A stretch of 64,000 nt of DNA, from contig NZ_CP069354.1 in assembly GCF_016864375.1 (NCBI RefSeq), positions 558,001-622,000 on the forward strand, read 5' to 3'. Below are positions 27,747 through 36,265 of the stretch, piece after piece. The notes under the pieces are model-generated. The model did not search any database, had not been told where the DNA came from, and worked only from the letters and a program-made list of their open reading frames with translations. The stretch is from Microvirga sp. VF16. Lineage in GTDB: Bacteria > Pseudomonadota > Alphaproteobacteria > Rhizobiales > Beijerinckiaceae. A program made the translations under genes and the position numbers. Numbering within the stretch: the stretch's first letter is position 1; every line of letters starts with the position of its first letter.

Positions 27747-28985
27747 GTGCCAAGCTCGAACCGGCGCTGGATATCGAGCCTGCTTATGGACGTCTCACCT
27801 ACCGGATGGCACACTGCTTCATCGGGAGCCCCGTTATTGGGAACCCGCTTCCGCGTCCATCCGCAAGCCCCTTTCATTCCAGGCTATGAAGAGCCGGAGA
27901 TCATCTGGATATCGACGCCGCCGGGTGGCGTGGGAACAGGTCCCGAAGATCACCGGATGTATGTGACCGATCCTTTGATCGCCAAAGCACCCTATCAAAG
28001 GCCTTACTTTCCTCCCTACACGGGAGAATCGTATCCTCCGGCGGAGCCGGGGCCGGACGGACATTTCGATTACATTCCCGTCCACACACGTCAGTTCATG
28101 GCCGCGCACGCCTTCGCATGCGTGAGGAGAGTCCTGGATATTTGTGAAAGCTATGTAGGCTGCGAGATTCCGTGGTTCTTCCTGCCAACCTACGAACGCC
28201 TGGAGATCATTCCACACCTCCCCTGGACCAATGCTCAGTCCGGATACGGCTTCCTGGAACTCGGGGAGGACGATAGCCGGGACGAGCCCGTTCCGTATGC
28301 TCTCAACTTCGACGTGATCGCGCACGAGACCGGGCATCTGGTTCTGTTCGGCACTTTGGGGGTGCCGGAGCGGTCCGGTCCCGGGGTCGAGTATCTCGCC
28401 TATCACGAGTTCGCGGCGGATTTCATTTCACTGATCGGACTCCTGCATTTCGACACGGCTCTGGACAGAATGCTGCGGCGGACCAACGGCAACCTGTTCG
28501 TCTCGAACGAGCTCGACCGCGTGGCTGAGCTGTTCGACGAGCGTCAGATCCGAAAGGCAAGCAACTCCCTCAAGCTGTCCGATGTGGGAAGCGAGGTGCA
28601 TGACCTGTCGAGGCCGTTCACAGGCGCGATGTTCGACGCACTCCTTGAGATCTTTCAGCTCATTCTCCTGGAACGCGGCCTTGCTTCTCTGGACACGCGA
28701 AGGATCAAGTCCGTTCGCGAAAGTCTGACGCAAACCGACATCGACCGGGAGCTCGCAGTATCGAAACAGGATTACCAGATCCGGCACTTTGCCGTGAAGT
28801 CAGCCCTGCAAGAGGCGCGCGATATCGTCGGTGACGCGTTGCTTCGCTCCTGGGAGCTCCTGACCCCCGACACTCTCTCATTCCGGAATGCGGCAAGCGC
28901 CATCGTGCGCCGGATGGAACAGGGGCGGGGGCATCGGTTCGCCGACAGGATCCATGACAATTTCGTCTGGCGGGACATTCTTTGA
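27747..28985 (+). CDS. Putative zinc metalloprotease (HETGH) in YcaO-TfuA operon
   Basis: A protein of about 412 residues with a zinc-protease motif VIAHETGHLVLF (H193, E194, H197 counted from 27747) and a likely third ligand in HEFAADFIS (E221), as in gluzincins. No signal peptide or membrane helix, so it is probably cytoplasmic. The start is uncertain: GTG at 27747 has GGTGGAG only two bases away, and ATG at 27786 is an alternative. It begins 24 bases after the TfuA gene. A protease in a modification operon could trim the leader of a modified peptide. The rest of the protein matches no family I know. Confidence 0.7.
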   Translation: MPSSNRRWISSLLMDVSPTGWHTASSGAPLLGTRFRVHPQAPFIPGYEEPEIIWISTPPGGVGTGPEDHRMYVTDPLIAKAPYQRPYFPPYTGESYPPAEPGPDGHFDYIPVHTRQFMAAHAFACVRRVLDICESYVGCEIPWFFLPTYERLEIIPHLPWTNAQSGYGFLELGEDDSRDEPVPYALNFDVIAHETGHLVLFGTLGVPERSGPGVEYLAYHEFAADFISLIGLLHFDTALDRMLRRTNGNLFVSNELDRVAELFDERQIRKASNSLKLSDVGSEVHDLSRPFTGAMFDALLEIFQLILLERGLASLDTRRIKSVRESLTQTDIDRELAVSKQDYQIRHFAVKSALQEARDIVGDALLRSWELLTPDTLSFRNAASAIVRRMEQGRGHRFADRIHDNFVWRDIL

Positions 28986-29018
28986 CGCAACACACCTTCA
29001 GCGCTTTGGAGAGAGCGA

Positions 29019-29561
29019 ATGCCTTATGCTTCCGAAGTTCCGGCCCCTGGCAGTACCGATCAATTCGCAACGGATGAGATCATCCTTTACGGCGTCAAAC
29101 TGAACGCCGTCCAGAACTATGCCCGCCTCGACCTGACGGAGCATGTCAATTTCCGCCCCGCGCAGGAGACGGTCGTGCTGCAGTTGGATCTTCGCTACCG
29201 GATGGGCGCGGGCGGCTTCAACGTCCTTCAAAATAATACGGTCGTTATCGCGGCCATTTACGGTTATGCGTTCGAAGGACATTGCTTCAGGCCCGACAAG
29301 ACCCGGATCTACGCCTTTTACTACGATGGACCAGACCTGCCCGCGGTCGGGTGTGGGTTTGACGAAACCGGACCGCTCGCCTCGAACAGTTATCGCATGT
29401 GGCGTCTGAAGATGCGCACCCCTTTGATGGAAATCAGCGCAGCGGTCGATACGGCCGAAACCCTCATTCTCGATGCCAATCTCCCCGGAAAACGTGCGCC
29501 CAACACCTATGACAGCCGCATGCAGATGTCCCATAGGGGCGGCCGCCTGACCAATTCATGA
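29019..29561 (+). CDS. Unrecognised protein closing the YcaO-TfuA operon
   Basis: A 180-residue protein with no signal peptide, membrane segment or known domain. GGAGAGAG ends just before the ATG. It is beta-rich by eye (ETVVLQLDLRYRMGAGGF, NTVVIAAIYGYAFEGH, TRIYAFYYDGPDLPA) and ends in a flexible, basic, glycine-containing tail (SHRGGRLTNS). It lies 33 bases after the metalloprotease gene on the same strand. It could be the substrate, an immunity or binding protein, or an accessory factor; the sequence does not decide. Confidence 0.65.
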   Translation: MPYASEVPAPGSTDQFATDEIILYGVKLNAVQNYARLDLTEHVNFRPAQETVVLQLDLRYRMGAGGFNVLQNNTVVIAAIYGYAFEGHCFRPDKTRIYAFYYDGPDLPAVGCGFDETGPLASNSYRMWRLKMRTPLMEISAAVDTAETLILDANLPGKRAPNTYDSRMQMSHRGGRLTNS

Positions 29562-29747
29562 TTGCTGCGACGAGGCGAGCATGCAGCCGCACTTGGGCAG
29601 TTCGCCGGTCTCTTCCCGCCTGCAACGAATTGCTTCGTTTAAAGCATCGTGCCCGGAGTGGATTCCACCTCTGGAATGAGCGATTATCCGGTGTGAACCG
29701 TAGGTCCGCGGCGGCGAAAAAGCAGGTCCGCTTCTCCGCAAAGTGCA

Positions 29748-30179
29748 TTAGTTACTGGTCGCGTCCGCTTCGGCATCCGCTCTTGCGCGATCACCTGCTG
29801 ATTGCTCAGCCTCTGTCTGTTCAGGCGGTGACTCTTTCTCTCTAGGCAGCGCGATTTTTCTGCATTCGCAATCGGCAAAACCCGCGCTGTCCTCACTTCT
29901 GGGCCGAAGGTCATCGTCAGATATCTTAAGGACGCATGACCTCGTGAGATTCTCGCAATAAAACTTGACTGACCTGTCGCTCTCGCGACGCCCGGCGTAG
30001 ACGACCGCACGTCCGGGCCTCGTCGGGGTGGAGTGGATGTCGACCACGACATCTTTGCTGTAGTCACCGGGTTTGGGCTGGGCCTCGACGCGGTCATTGA
30101 ACTTGATCACCGGACCGCTCAGGTCCTCGACCGTCACCCACTTGGCTGATCCAATGACTCTGATGACGAGGTGGACCAT
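29748..30179 (-). CDS. Hypothetical protein
   Basis: A 143-residue protein on the strand opposite the YcaO operon. The ATG at 30179 is chosen over 30191 because TTGGAGGATCTC precedes it. The N-terminal half is beta-rich (MVHLVIRVIGSAKWVTVED, VVVDIHSTPTRPGRAVVY) with Cys residues (YCENLTRSC, CEC); the C-terminal 40 residues are charged and low in complexity. No family recognised. It converges on the YcaO operon. Confidence 0.5.
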   Translation of the reverse strand: MVHLVIRVIGSAKWVTVEDLSGPVIKFNDRVEAQPKPGDYSKDVVVDIHSTPTRPGRAVVYAGRRESDRSVKFYCENLTRSCVLKISDDDLRPRSEDSAGFADCECRKIALPREKESPPEQTEAEQSAGDRARADAEADATSN

Positions 30180-30811
30180 GAGATCCTCCAATGGTTGGCT
30201 TTCATCGGGGACGACAGCCGGGATAAATCAGGACAACGTCCTGAACTTCACAGATCTGCAGAGCAGCGTGGCATAACGGAGTATCGAGGTCGACTCATCC
30301 AGAAGAGGTGCGACCCGACCAAGCGGCGACCTTATCGGTGCCGCCGAGATACTGTCAGACAAGTTGAAGAAGGAAGAGTTTCTGGTTCATCGTAACCCTT
30401 GAGGAAGAGACGATGAAACAGAACGAGGACCGGCCAAGGAGCCGGCCGAGACGGCGGTAAAGGAAATCCGCCGGGCCAACGGAGTTAAAGCCTATGAACA
30501 AGAGCGAGATCGCCGCTTGGTCACCGAGGCTGGCCGGATCCATGCTTGGCCGTTGTGGAACGCACATCTGGGACCAGGGCGTCAGGCCCTCGCGAAGTCT
30601 GGGGCCTTCATGCATCAGCATCTTTGAGGTCACAGGCGAAGGCAAATTCCCCGTTGGATCGAGCTGCTTTATCTCAACGCGAATACAAGCAACCAGAGGA
30701 TAGCCACAAGCTTCGGAAAGGAGCACAATCTCTCGAGGATGGAGGCCAGGGCCCGTCCACCTGAGAGAGGTCGGGTTCGGCTCCATCTCCCGAATGCTCT
30801 GGGAGATCCTC
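30180..30811. other. Intergenic region with a possible broken small gene
   Basis: About 630 bases. A start with SD-like GAGGAAGAGACG at 30413 runs 15 codons to a stop, while an overlapping frame stays open to 30627 and reads like protein (EPAETAVKEIRRANGVKAY). No family is recognised, so no gene is called. Confidence 0.35.
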
Positions 30812-31609
30812 ATGCGAATGACGATGATGGCGGCGGCACTCTGTGCCCTGACGATGACCGTGAACGCACACGCGGCGATCAAAGAGGAGCCGGTTACCTA
30901 TCAGGACGGCGGCAGCACGATGAAGGGCTTCATCGTCTACGACGACGCGGCTCAAGGCAAGCGCCCCGGGATCGTCATGGTGCCCGAATGGTGGGGAATT
31001 ACGAGCCACGTTCGCGACGAGGCGCGGAAGTTCGCGCAGCAGGGCTACACCGCATTCGTCGCAGACATGTACGGAGACGGTCAGACCGCCGACAACCCAA
31101 AGGATGCCGACGCGCTTGCGACCTCGGTGATGAAGGATCCGAAGGTGATGGAGGCACGGTTCAACGCTGCCCGGAGCCAACTCGCCGGGCATGCCTCAGT
31201 CGATTCAACGCGCATCGGCGCTGTCGGCTACTGCTTCGGCGGCGCCGTTGTGCTGAATATGGCCCGCACCGGTGCCGACCTCGATGCGGTTGCGGGCTTC
31301 CACGCCTCGCTCGGACTCAACACGCCGGCGCCGGGGCCAGGGGTGGTGAAGGCGAAGGTCCTGATTCTGAACGGCGCGGACGATCCCTTCGTCAAGCGCG
31401 AGGAATATGAGGCGCTCAAGAAGGATCTCGACGCGGCCAAGGCAGAGTACCGGATCATCGAATACCCGGGCGCGGTGCACGCTTTCACCAACCCTGAGGC
31501 AACGGAGATCGGTCAGAAGTTCAATCTGCCACTCCGCTACGACGCACAAGTGGATCGCGAGGCGAAGGCGGAAGCGCTGAAATTCTTCAGTACCAACCTC
31601 CAGAAGTAG
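30812..31609 (+). CDS. Exported dienelactone hydrolase family protein
   Basis: Alpha/beta-hydrolase of the dienelactone hydrolase family, 265 residues. The ATG at 30812 has GGGAGATCCTC before it and begins a signal peptide ending near NAHA. The catalytic triad is visible: Cys in GYCFGGAVV, Asp in GADDPFV, His in GAVHAFTNP. The oxyanion region VMVPEWWGI is typical of the family. Dienelactone hydrolases open lactone rings in aromatic-ring degradation, but exported members have mostly unknown substrates. It is monocistronic. Confidence 0.9.
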   Translation: MRMTMMAAALCALTMTVNAHAAIKEEPVTYQDGGSTMKGFIVYDDAAQGKRPGIVMVPEWWGITSHVRDEARKFAQQGYTAFVADMYGDGQTADNPKDADALATSVMKDPKVMEARFNAARSQLAGHASVDSTRIGAVGYCFGGAVVLNMARTGADLDAVAGFHASLGLNTPAPGPGVVKAKVLILNGADDPFVKREEYEALKKDLDAAKAEYRIIEYPGAVHAFTNPEATEIGQKFNLPLRYDAQVDREAKAEALKFFSTNLQK

Positions 31610-31660
31610 CGCTGATCGTCTCGCGCCGCGATGCCATTTAAAGCGATGGCGCGAGGCCTC

Positions 31661-31702
31661 AAACGATCTGAATGCCGCATTCGGCAGTTGGGCAGATCGT
31701 TT
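31661..31702. terminator. Inverted repeat, possible bidirectional terminator
   Basis: AAACGATCTG and CAGATCGTTT form a 10-bp stem enclosing a second small palindrome (AATGCCGCATT). It follows the dienelactone hydrolase gene, after another 8-bp repeat at 31620-31655. No clear T-run. Confidence 0.35.
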
Positions 31703-31884
31703 CCGGGCTGCTCTCAGGCGCCGCCTTTGATGCCGTGCAGATGTTCCAATCGACCAGGATGAAGCAACTCCAGCCGATTGATCTGCTTTCCGGCATGATC
31801 CCCTTGTGGATTTGACCTGCGCGACGTTCTCGCAGGCCTTGATGCCCTATGCCGATTCCTTGACGTGGGATTGCTGGGACGCCG

Positions 31885-32274
31885 CTAAACGGTTGGTTCC
31901 CAGATTCCGTCGACGGCAAATGCCTCGCCTTCGCCCGGCCAGGGTGGCATGGTTGTCCCAACCGCTGTCAGCGGCTCGGGCGAGACGGAGCGAAACTGGA
32001 AGTGGGTTCCGACCGGGATCGTGATGGCGACGCCGGGCTCCACGTCCACAATCTCTTCCAAGTCATGCGAGCGGCGCCACATCTGCCCGCAGCCCGAGAC
32101 AAAGTACCAGACCTCGTCAACGGTATGATGCGCCATTGCTCTCGAAACTGCATGCGGCGGCAATGTGAAATGGGCCAGGCTGCCCCGACTCGCGCTGCAC
32201 AGGATGCGCACCTCGGATCCGTCAGGGGCGGTCGCGTCAGGCGACGTGCCGAGCCGCTTGGTTTCAAAGGACAT
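31885..32274 (-). CDS. Cupin-domain protein
   Basis: A 129-residue single-domain cupin. The first cupin motif is seen in AHHTVDEVWYFVSGCGQMW (about residues 48-66: two His and a Glu as metal ligands), the second in VEPGVAITIPVGTHFQF (about 78-94). These small metal-binding beta-barrels may be isomerases, dioxygenases or binding proteins; nothing here narrows that. It converges with the dienelactone hydrolase gene. Confidence 0.85.
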   Translation of the reverse strand: MSFETKRLGTSPDATAPDGSEVRILCSASRGSLAHFTLPPHAVSRAMAHHTVDEVWYFVSGCGQMWRRSHDLEEIVDVEPGVAITIPVGTHFQFRSVSPEPLTAVGTTMPPWPGEGEAFAVDGIWEPTV

Positions 32275-32820
32275 CGAGCATGCTCCTAAAGCCAGTGGAG
32301 GAAGGTTACACTACCCTGCGAGGCGCCGCACTGGTGCTCCCGGAGCAAGTCCAAGAACCGGATCGACTGCGTTCTCCTGCGCCTCCTGTCACGCTTGGCA
32401 GGCGCTTCCATAGTCCGACCCGCATCTTTTGTTCTAGAGCCACCCCTTGACCCATGAGAGAACGAAATCGGCACATCCCTGAAGTACGCCGAATATCCGC
32501 GCACGCGGGGAGCGTCGGACATTTCGAAAAGTCAGCGAACTTTACCGCCTGACCCCAATGTATGGACCGGCCGTGCGTCGCAAGAGGGTTTCGAGATGGC
32601 GAAGTTGGTCTTGCGCCCATGTAGCCAATCCGTGCGGAGTAGAACTCCTGGCCATCACGGTTATCCGCGCCCCGATTTCTTAAGCGGATCGGCCCTGTAC
32701 AACCTTCCAGACAGAGATGTTAACTCACCGTCTGGCGCTATTCTCTACTTCGGCGATCTACCGCTGGCATGTGCAAAGCGTTAAGATCTCGAGCCCTGTA
32801 AGATGCAAATGGAGGGCATG
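32275..32820. other. Intergenic region, no gene seen
   Basis: About 545 bases. Open frames on both strands are short, lack ribosome-binding sites and resemble nothing known. The 3' end holds the promoter of the small secreted protein. Confidence 0.5.
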
Positions 32821-33330
32821 ATGACCGTTAGACACGCGTTGTTCATTGCTCTGGTGTCTATCGTGGGAATCGGAGGCATAGCCCTCGCACCAGCCGGTGC
32901 CGCAGCCTTCACTTGCCCGGAGACGACCGCCACAAGCGCAACGGGAACTGCTCCCACACTCAAGGATCTGTATTCAGGGGCCAATGACGTCACCGCAGGC
33001 AACCGGCTTGGGGAGCTCATGACCAATCTTCGCAGAAGCGGGATGAAGCCTGCGCTCATCGTGGACCACCTGATTGGCGCCTATTGTCCGCTCGTCGCCG
33101 CCGACGGCTCCCTTTCCGATCAGCAGAAAGCCGACCGAGTTCGTCGGTTTGCGCGGTTGGTGACGGGATTAGCCTATGTGCCGGCGAATCCCGATGAGAC
33201 AGATGTTCTCGTTCAGACGGCCCTAAAACCGGATCTGCTCAACCAGATCGACGAAGCGGCGGGTCGGGCTGGAATGACGCGTGATGAGTGGATCGAACGC
33301 GCGATCAAAAGCCAACTGGCGAATCCGTGA
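32821..33330 (+). CDS. Small exported hypothetical protein
   Basis: A 169-residue protein with an N-terminal signal peptide (ALFIALVSIVGIGGIAL, cleavage near GAAA). GGAGGG four bases before the ATG at 32821 decides this start over 32803 and 32818. The mature part is mostly helical (GNRLGELMTNLRRSGM, LSDQQKADRVRRFARLV) with two Cys. The C-terminus, LLNQIDEAAGRAGMTRDEW, resembles a ribbon-helix-helix segment but in an exported protein is probably something else. Function unknown. Confidence 0.6.
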   Translation: MTVRHALFIALVSIVGIGGIALAPAGAAAFTCPETTATSATGTAPTLKDLYSGANDVTAGNRLGELMTNLRRSGMKPALIVDHLIGAYCPLVAADGSLSDQQKADRVRRFARLVTGLAYVPANPDETDVLVQTALKPDLLNQIDEAAGRAGMTRDEWIERAIKSQLANP

Positions 33331-33647
33331 CCTCCTATCGGGTTCGAAATGGAACGACATCGTCACATTGATCGTGCCGTTGGGAGCCGAACCAGTCGCG
33401 TCGACGGGACGGTTGTTCAGGCCTTCATGCCGGCGGGACACAATGCTCGGCATGACTACCTTCTTTGAGATGCCTTGCTTCGTGAGCAGATTCCGCACCA
33501 GACGCTTGGCGGCTTTGGCACTACCTATGTCAAGAGGTGCAACGGATTTGGTCGACCACGCGGTATCGTGCCGTCTTCGATCTGCTCGCCGGCCGGAAGA
33601 ACTATCTCGGGTGCCAGACCTGACCGGAGACGAAGGACACCCGGTGG
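33331..33647. other. Intergenic region containing an IS6 scar
   Basis: About 317 bases between convergent genes. Only the degenerate transposase segment at 33405-33534 is recognisable. Confidence 0.6.
33405..33534 (-). pseudogene. IS6-family transposase remnant (central part)
   Basis: The minus strand reads LDIGSAKAAKRLVRNLL, then TKQGISKKVVMPSIVSRRHE and GLNNR. This matches the IS6 transposase core (VLDILVQSRRxAKAAKR, LLKxxG, VMPSVxHRxHKGLNNRAENSHQP) with internal deletions and loss of the C-terminal motif. No start codon or terminal repeat remains. Third IS6 scar in the window. Confidence 0.65.
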
Positions 33648-35216
33648 CTAGACGAACGCGACAGGACGCCGCCTGTCCAAAAGGTCCGCTGCGCCAAGTA
33701 GACCAGCATCGGCTCCAAGTGAAGCAAGCGAGAGAGAGGGTCTGAGAGCCGTGGGAAAACGGGACAGAGCGTTCTCGAGACGGGCAAGAAAGCCAGGTGC
33801 GAGACCCACACCACCACCGATCACCATCACTTGCGGATCGAGAACAGCCTGTAATCCCGGCAGAGCTAGAGCGAGATGGTCGACGGCCTCGTCGACGATG
33901 CGCTCGGCCCACGTCTCGCCCGCTGCCATGGCGGCGAAAACCGCTCTGGCATTCGCATCATGTCCGGCTGTGCGCGCCGCAGCCGCTATGGCAAACCCGG
34001 ACGCCAGATCCTCCAAGCGGTGATAGCGGTTATCAGATGCTGGCACCGGTATCTGGCCGACGTGCCCCGCGAGGCCACTCGCGCCATCCAAGAGCTGTCC
34101 GCCGATGACGGCACCTCCTCCGATCCCGCTCGACACCGTCAGGAAGAGAAGATCGCGACCCCGGCCGGCGCCAAAGCGAAACTCGCCCCAGGCTGCGGCT
34201 TGAGCGTCGTTGAGTGCGAAGGCCGGCCAGGAAAAGAGCTCTTCCAGCCGTGGTATCAGAGGAAAGTCGGCTGGGACCGGCAGGGTCGCCGGATTGACCG
34301 CCGTCCAGCGTCCATTGCGCACCAGACCGGTTACCGCAGCCACCACCCCACTATACTGTCCGCGCCAATCGCGTGTTACGTCGACGGTGAGTCTTAGCCA
34401 TTCCTCCGCGCCATCGGCGGGTCTCGTTGAAATCTGCCGCCGCTCGATGATGCGGTTTCCCAGGACCAGTGCAACGGCTGTCTTGCTGCCGCCGATATCG
34501 ATTGCGAGAACAGGTCTCTCCGGCAGTACCGCAGCCGCGATCGCGTTGCTGAACCATTGCGTGATGTGCTCTGGGCGGGTGATGGCGGAGCCGACAACGA
34601 TCGCGGTGGCTCCGGCCCGCATGGCTGCGGCCGCAAGGCGCGGCTCGTTGTAGCGGCCTTCGGCGAAGACAGGCCTGCCGAGCCTGCCTGCCTCCCGCAC
34701 CAGGTCGATATCGGGCCCCTGCGGAGGTGGTTTTTCCTCCGTGTAGCCGGACATCGTGGTGGCGATGATGTCTGCTCCGAGTGCGTCCGCGCTCCTGGCC
34801 TCGATGATCGTCGCAATGTCGGCCATCGCGAGGCGGCCCCGGGCGTGCACCGCCTCGATCAGCGTTTTGATCGGTACGGGTCTCGGCCGGTCGGTGGCGT
34901 CAAAGGCGATGATCGCCGCACCGGCCTCGGACAGCGCGGCAATATCCTCGACCCAGGGGGTGATGCGGACGGATGTGTTCGTCAAATAGCGCTTCACCAG
35001 ACCGATGATCGGGAGCGAGCAGGCGGCGGCGACCGCCGCGACATTGGCGATGCCCTCGATTCGCAGGGCTCTGGCACCGGCGTTCTGGGCAGCAAGCGCG
35101 AAGCGGACGACCGACGCGGGATCATCGAATGGCCCGCCGGGAACGGGCTGGCACGAGACGATCAAGCCGCCTCGCAGGCTGTCTGTGAGTGCGGCGTCCG
35201 CAAGCAACGAGGTCAC
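33648..35216 (-). CDS. nanEK: Bifunctional ManNAc-6-P 2-epimerase / ROK-family ManNAc kinase (NanE-NanK fusion)
   Basis: A 522-residue fusion. Residues 1-235 form a NanE-type TIM barrel (GGLIVSCQPVPGGPFDD, IIGLVKRY, TMSGYTEE, FAEGRYNEP, AIVVGSAITRPEHI), which converts N-acetylmannosamine-6-phosphate to GlcNAc-6-P. Residues about 238-515 are a ROK kinase (VLAIDIGGSKTAVAL, then SSGIGGGAVIGGQLL), which would phosphorylate ManNAc. The ROK zinc motif CxCGxxGC is missing after GLAGHVGQIP. Such fusions occur in sialic-acid catabolism. The start overlaps the preceding dehydrogenase stop (ATGA), giving translational coupling. With the NanA-like lyase at 41656 it indicates N-acetylneuraminate use. Confidence 0.9.
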   Translation of the reverse strand: MTSLLADAALTDSLRGGLIVSCQPVPGGPFDDPASVVRFALAAQNAGARALRIEGIANVAAVAAACSLPIIGLVKRYLTNTSVRITPWVEDIAALSEAGAAIIAFDATDRPRPVPIKTLIEAVHARGRLAMADIATIIEARSADALGADIIATTMSGYTEEKPPPQGPDIDLVREAGRLGRPVFAEGRYNEPRLAAAAMRAGATAIVVGSAITRPEHITQWFSNAIAAAVLPERPVLAIDIGGSKTAVALVLGNRIIERRQISTRPADGAEEWLRLTVDVTRDWRGQYSGVVAAVTGLVRNGRWTAVNPATLPVPADFPLIPRLEELFSWPAFALNDAQAAAWGEFRFGAGRGRDLLFLTVSSGIGGGAVIGGQLLDGASGLAGHVGQIPVPASDNRYHRLEDLASGFAIAAAARTAGHDANARAVFAAMAAGETWAERIVDEAVDHLALALPGLQAVLDPQVMVIGGGVGLAPGFLARLENALSRFPTALRPSLSLASLGADAGLLGAADLLDRRRPVAFV

Positions 35217-36265
35217 GAAGAACTCCGAACCTGTTGAGCGTCCTGTTGAGCGTTGGGTGCGGGTTGCATTGTCGCTGCATCAGCGACCGGCACTTCGCAC
35301 CCGCTGGCGCTTGCCCGGTAGGCCGCCTCGATGCAGGCGACGATATGGCGCCCATGGGCTCCCGTGACCGGCGACGGCGTATCGTTCGTGATGCTTGAGG
35401 CGAATGCCCGCCACTCGCGCGCCACGGCCACGTCCATCCAATTCGGCTCAATGGACCCGCTGACCGGCGTCCAGGCCCCATCCTGACCGGTGGAGACGCC
35501 GTGGTCGAAATCAATCCGGATCATACCTTTCTCGCATACGAGGTCCATGGCGAACGTCACCGCTCCATTGCGGTAACCGACGCTGGTGACCTGGCCGATC
35601 TGTCCGTTCGCAAAGCGTAATCCGATCAGCGCGGAATCGTCGGCCTGCTGCTCGTGGAAATAGGTGCCGGTCATTGCGGTCACCCGGGTGACTGGCTGTC
35701 CCATGAGCCAGATCAATCGGTCGAGCGCGTGGATTCCTGCCGTCATCAGCATACCACCGCCCGAGGCGTGATCGAGGTGCCAGGGACGGCGGTTGCTTTC
35801 CATCCAGAGCTTGATCATCCAGCTCGTGCCGAACACTGGTCGGCCGAGGATACCTGAATCGATAATTTCCTTGGCTTTGAGGCAGGGCAGGGCGAAATGC
35901 ATCACATGCCCGATCATCAGCTTGATGCGGTTCTCGTTGGCTGCCGCGAGTACGACATCGCAAGCATCGACGCTCGGCGCCATTGGTTTTTCAAGCAGGA
36001 TATGCTTGCCGGCCCGCGCGGCCCCCACGGCGATTTCTTCATGCAGGTGGTGCGGCGTGGCAATCAGCACGGCATCGACGGCCGGATCGTCGAGCAGGGC
36101 GCGCCAGTCACGGTAACTCTTGCCACCATGCTCGGCCGCGAAGGCCGCTGCGGCATCCGCATTCTCCCGGCAGGATGCGACGAGCCTGACCTCGTCGACG
36201 CCCGTCATGGCGCGGGCGTGAACTGCGCCGAAATGGCCGGCCCCGATAATCCCAACTCCGATCAT
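35213..36265 (-). CDS. Gfo/Idh/MocA-family oxidoreductase
   Basis: A 350-residue NAD(P)-dependent sugar dehydrogenase. The Rossmann motif GIIGAGHFGAVHARAM starts the protein, EKPMAPSVDACD holds the conserved EKP lysine, and ALDRLIWLMG and SGGGMLMTAGIHALD are typical of the C-terminal substrate domain. Middle gene of a three-gene minus-strand operon with four-base overlaps on both sides. In sialic-acid clusters such enzymes oxidise or epimerise modified sialic acids or 2,7-anhydro-Neu5Ac, which is the most interesting possibility here, but the substrate is not shown. Confidence 0.88.
   Translation of the reverse strand: MIGVGIIGAGHFGAVHARAMTGVDEVRLVASCRENADAAAAFAAEHGGKSYRDWRALLDDPAVDAVLIATPHHLHEEIAVGAARAGKHILLEKPMAPSVDACDVVLAAANENRIKLMIGHVMHFALPCLKAKEIIDSGILGRPVFGTSWMIKLWMESNRRPWHLDHASGGGMLMTAGIHALDRLIWLMGQPVTRVTAMTGTYFHEQQADDSALIGLRFANGQIGQVTSVGYRNGAVTFAMDLVCEKGMIRIDFDHGVSTGQDGAWTPVSGSIEPNWMDVAVAREWRAFASSITNDTPSPVTGAHGRHIVACIEAAYRASASGCEVPVADAATMQPAPNAQQDAQQVRSSS

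Noticed and set aside
31661..31702. Short word AACTGCCGAATGC shared with 13187 and, less well, 16710
   Set aside because: Similarity is about 13 bases with differing flanks; not enough to define a repeat family.
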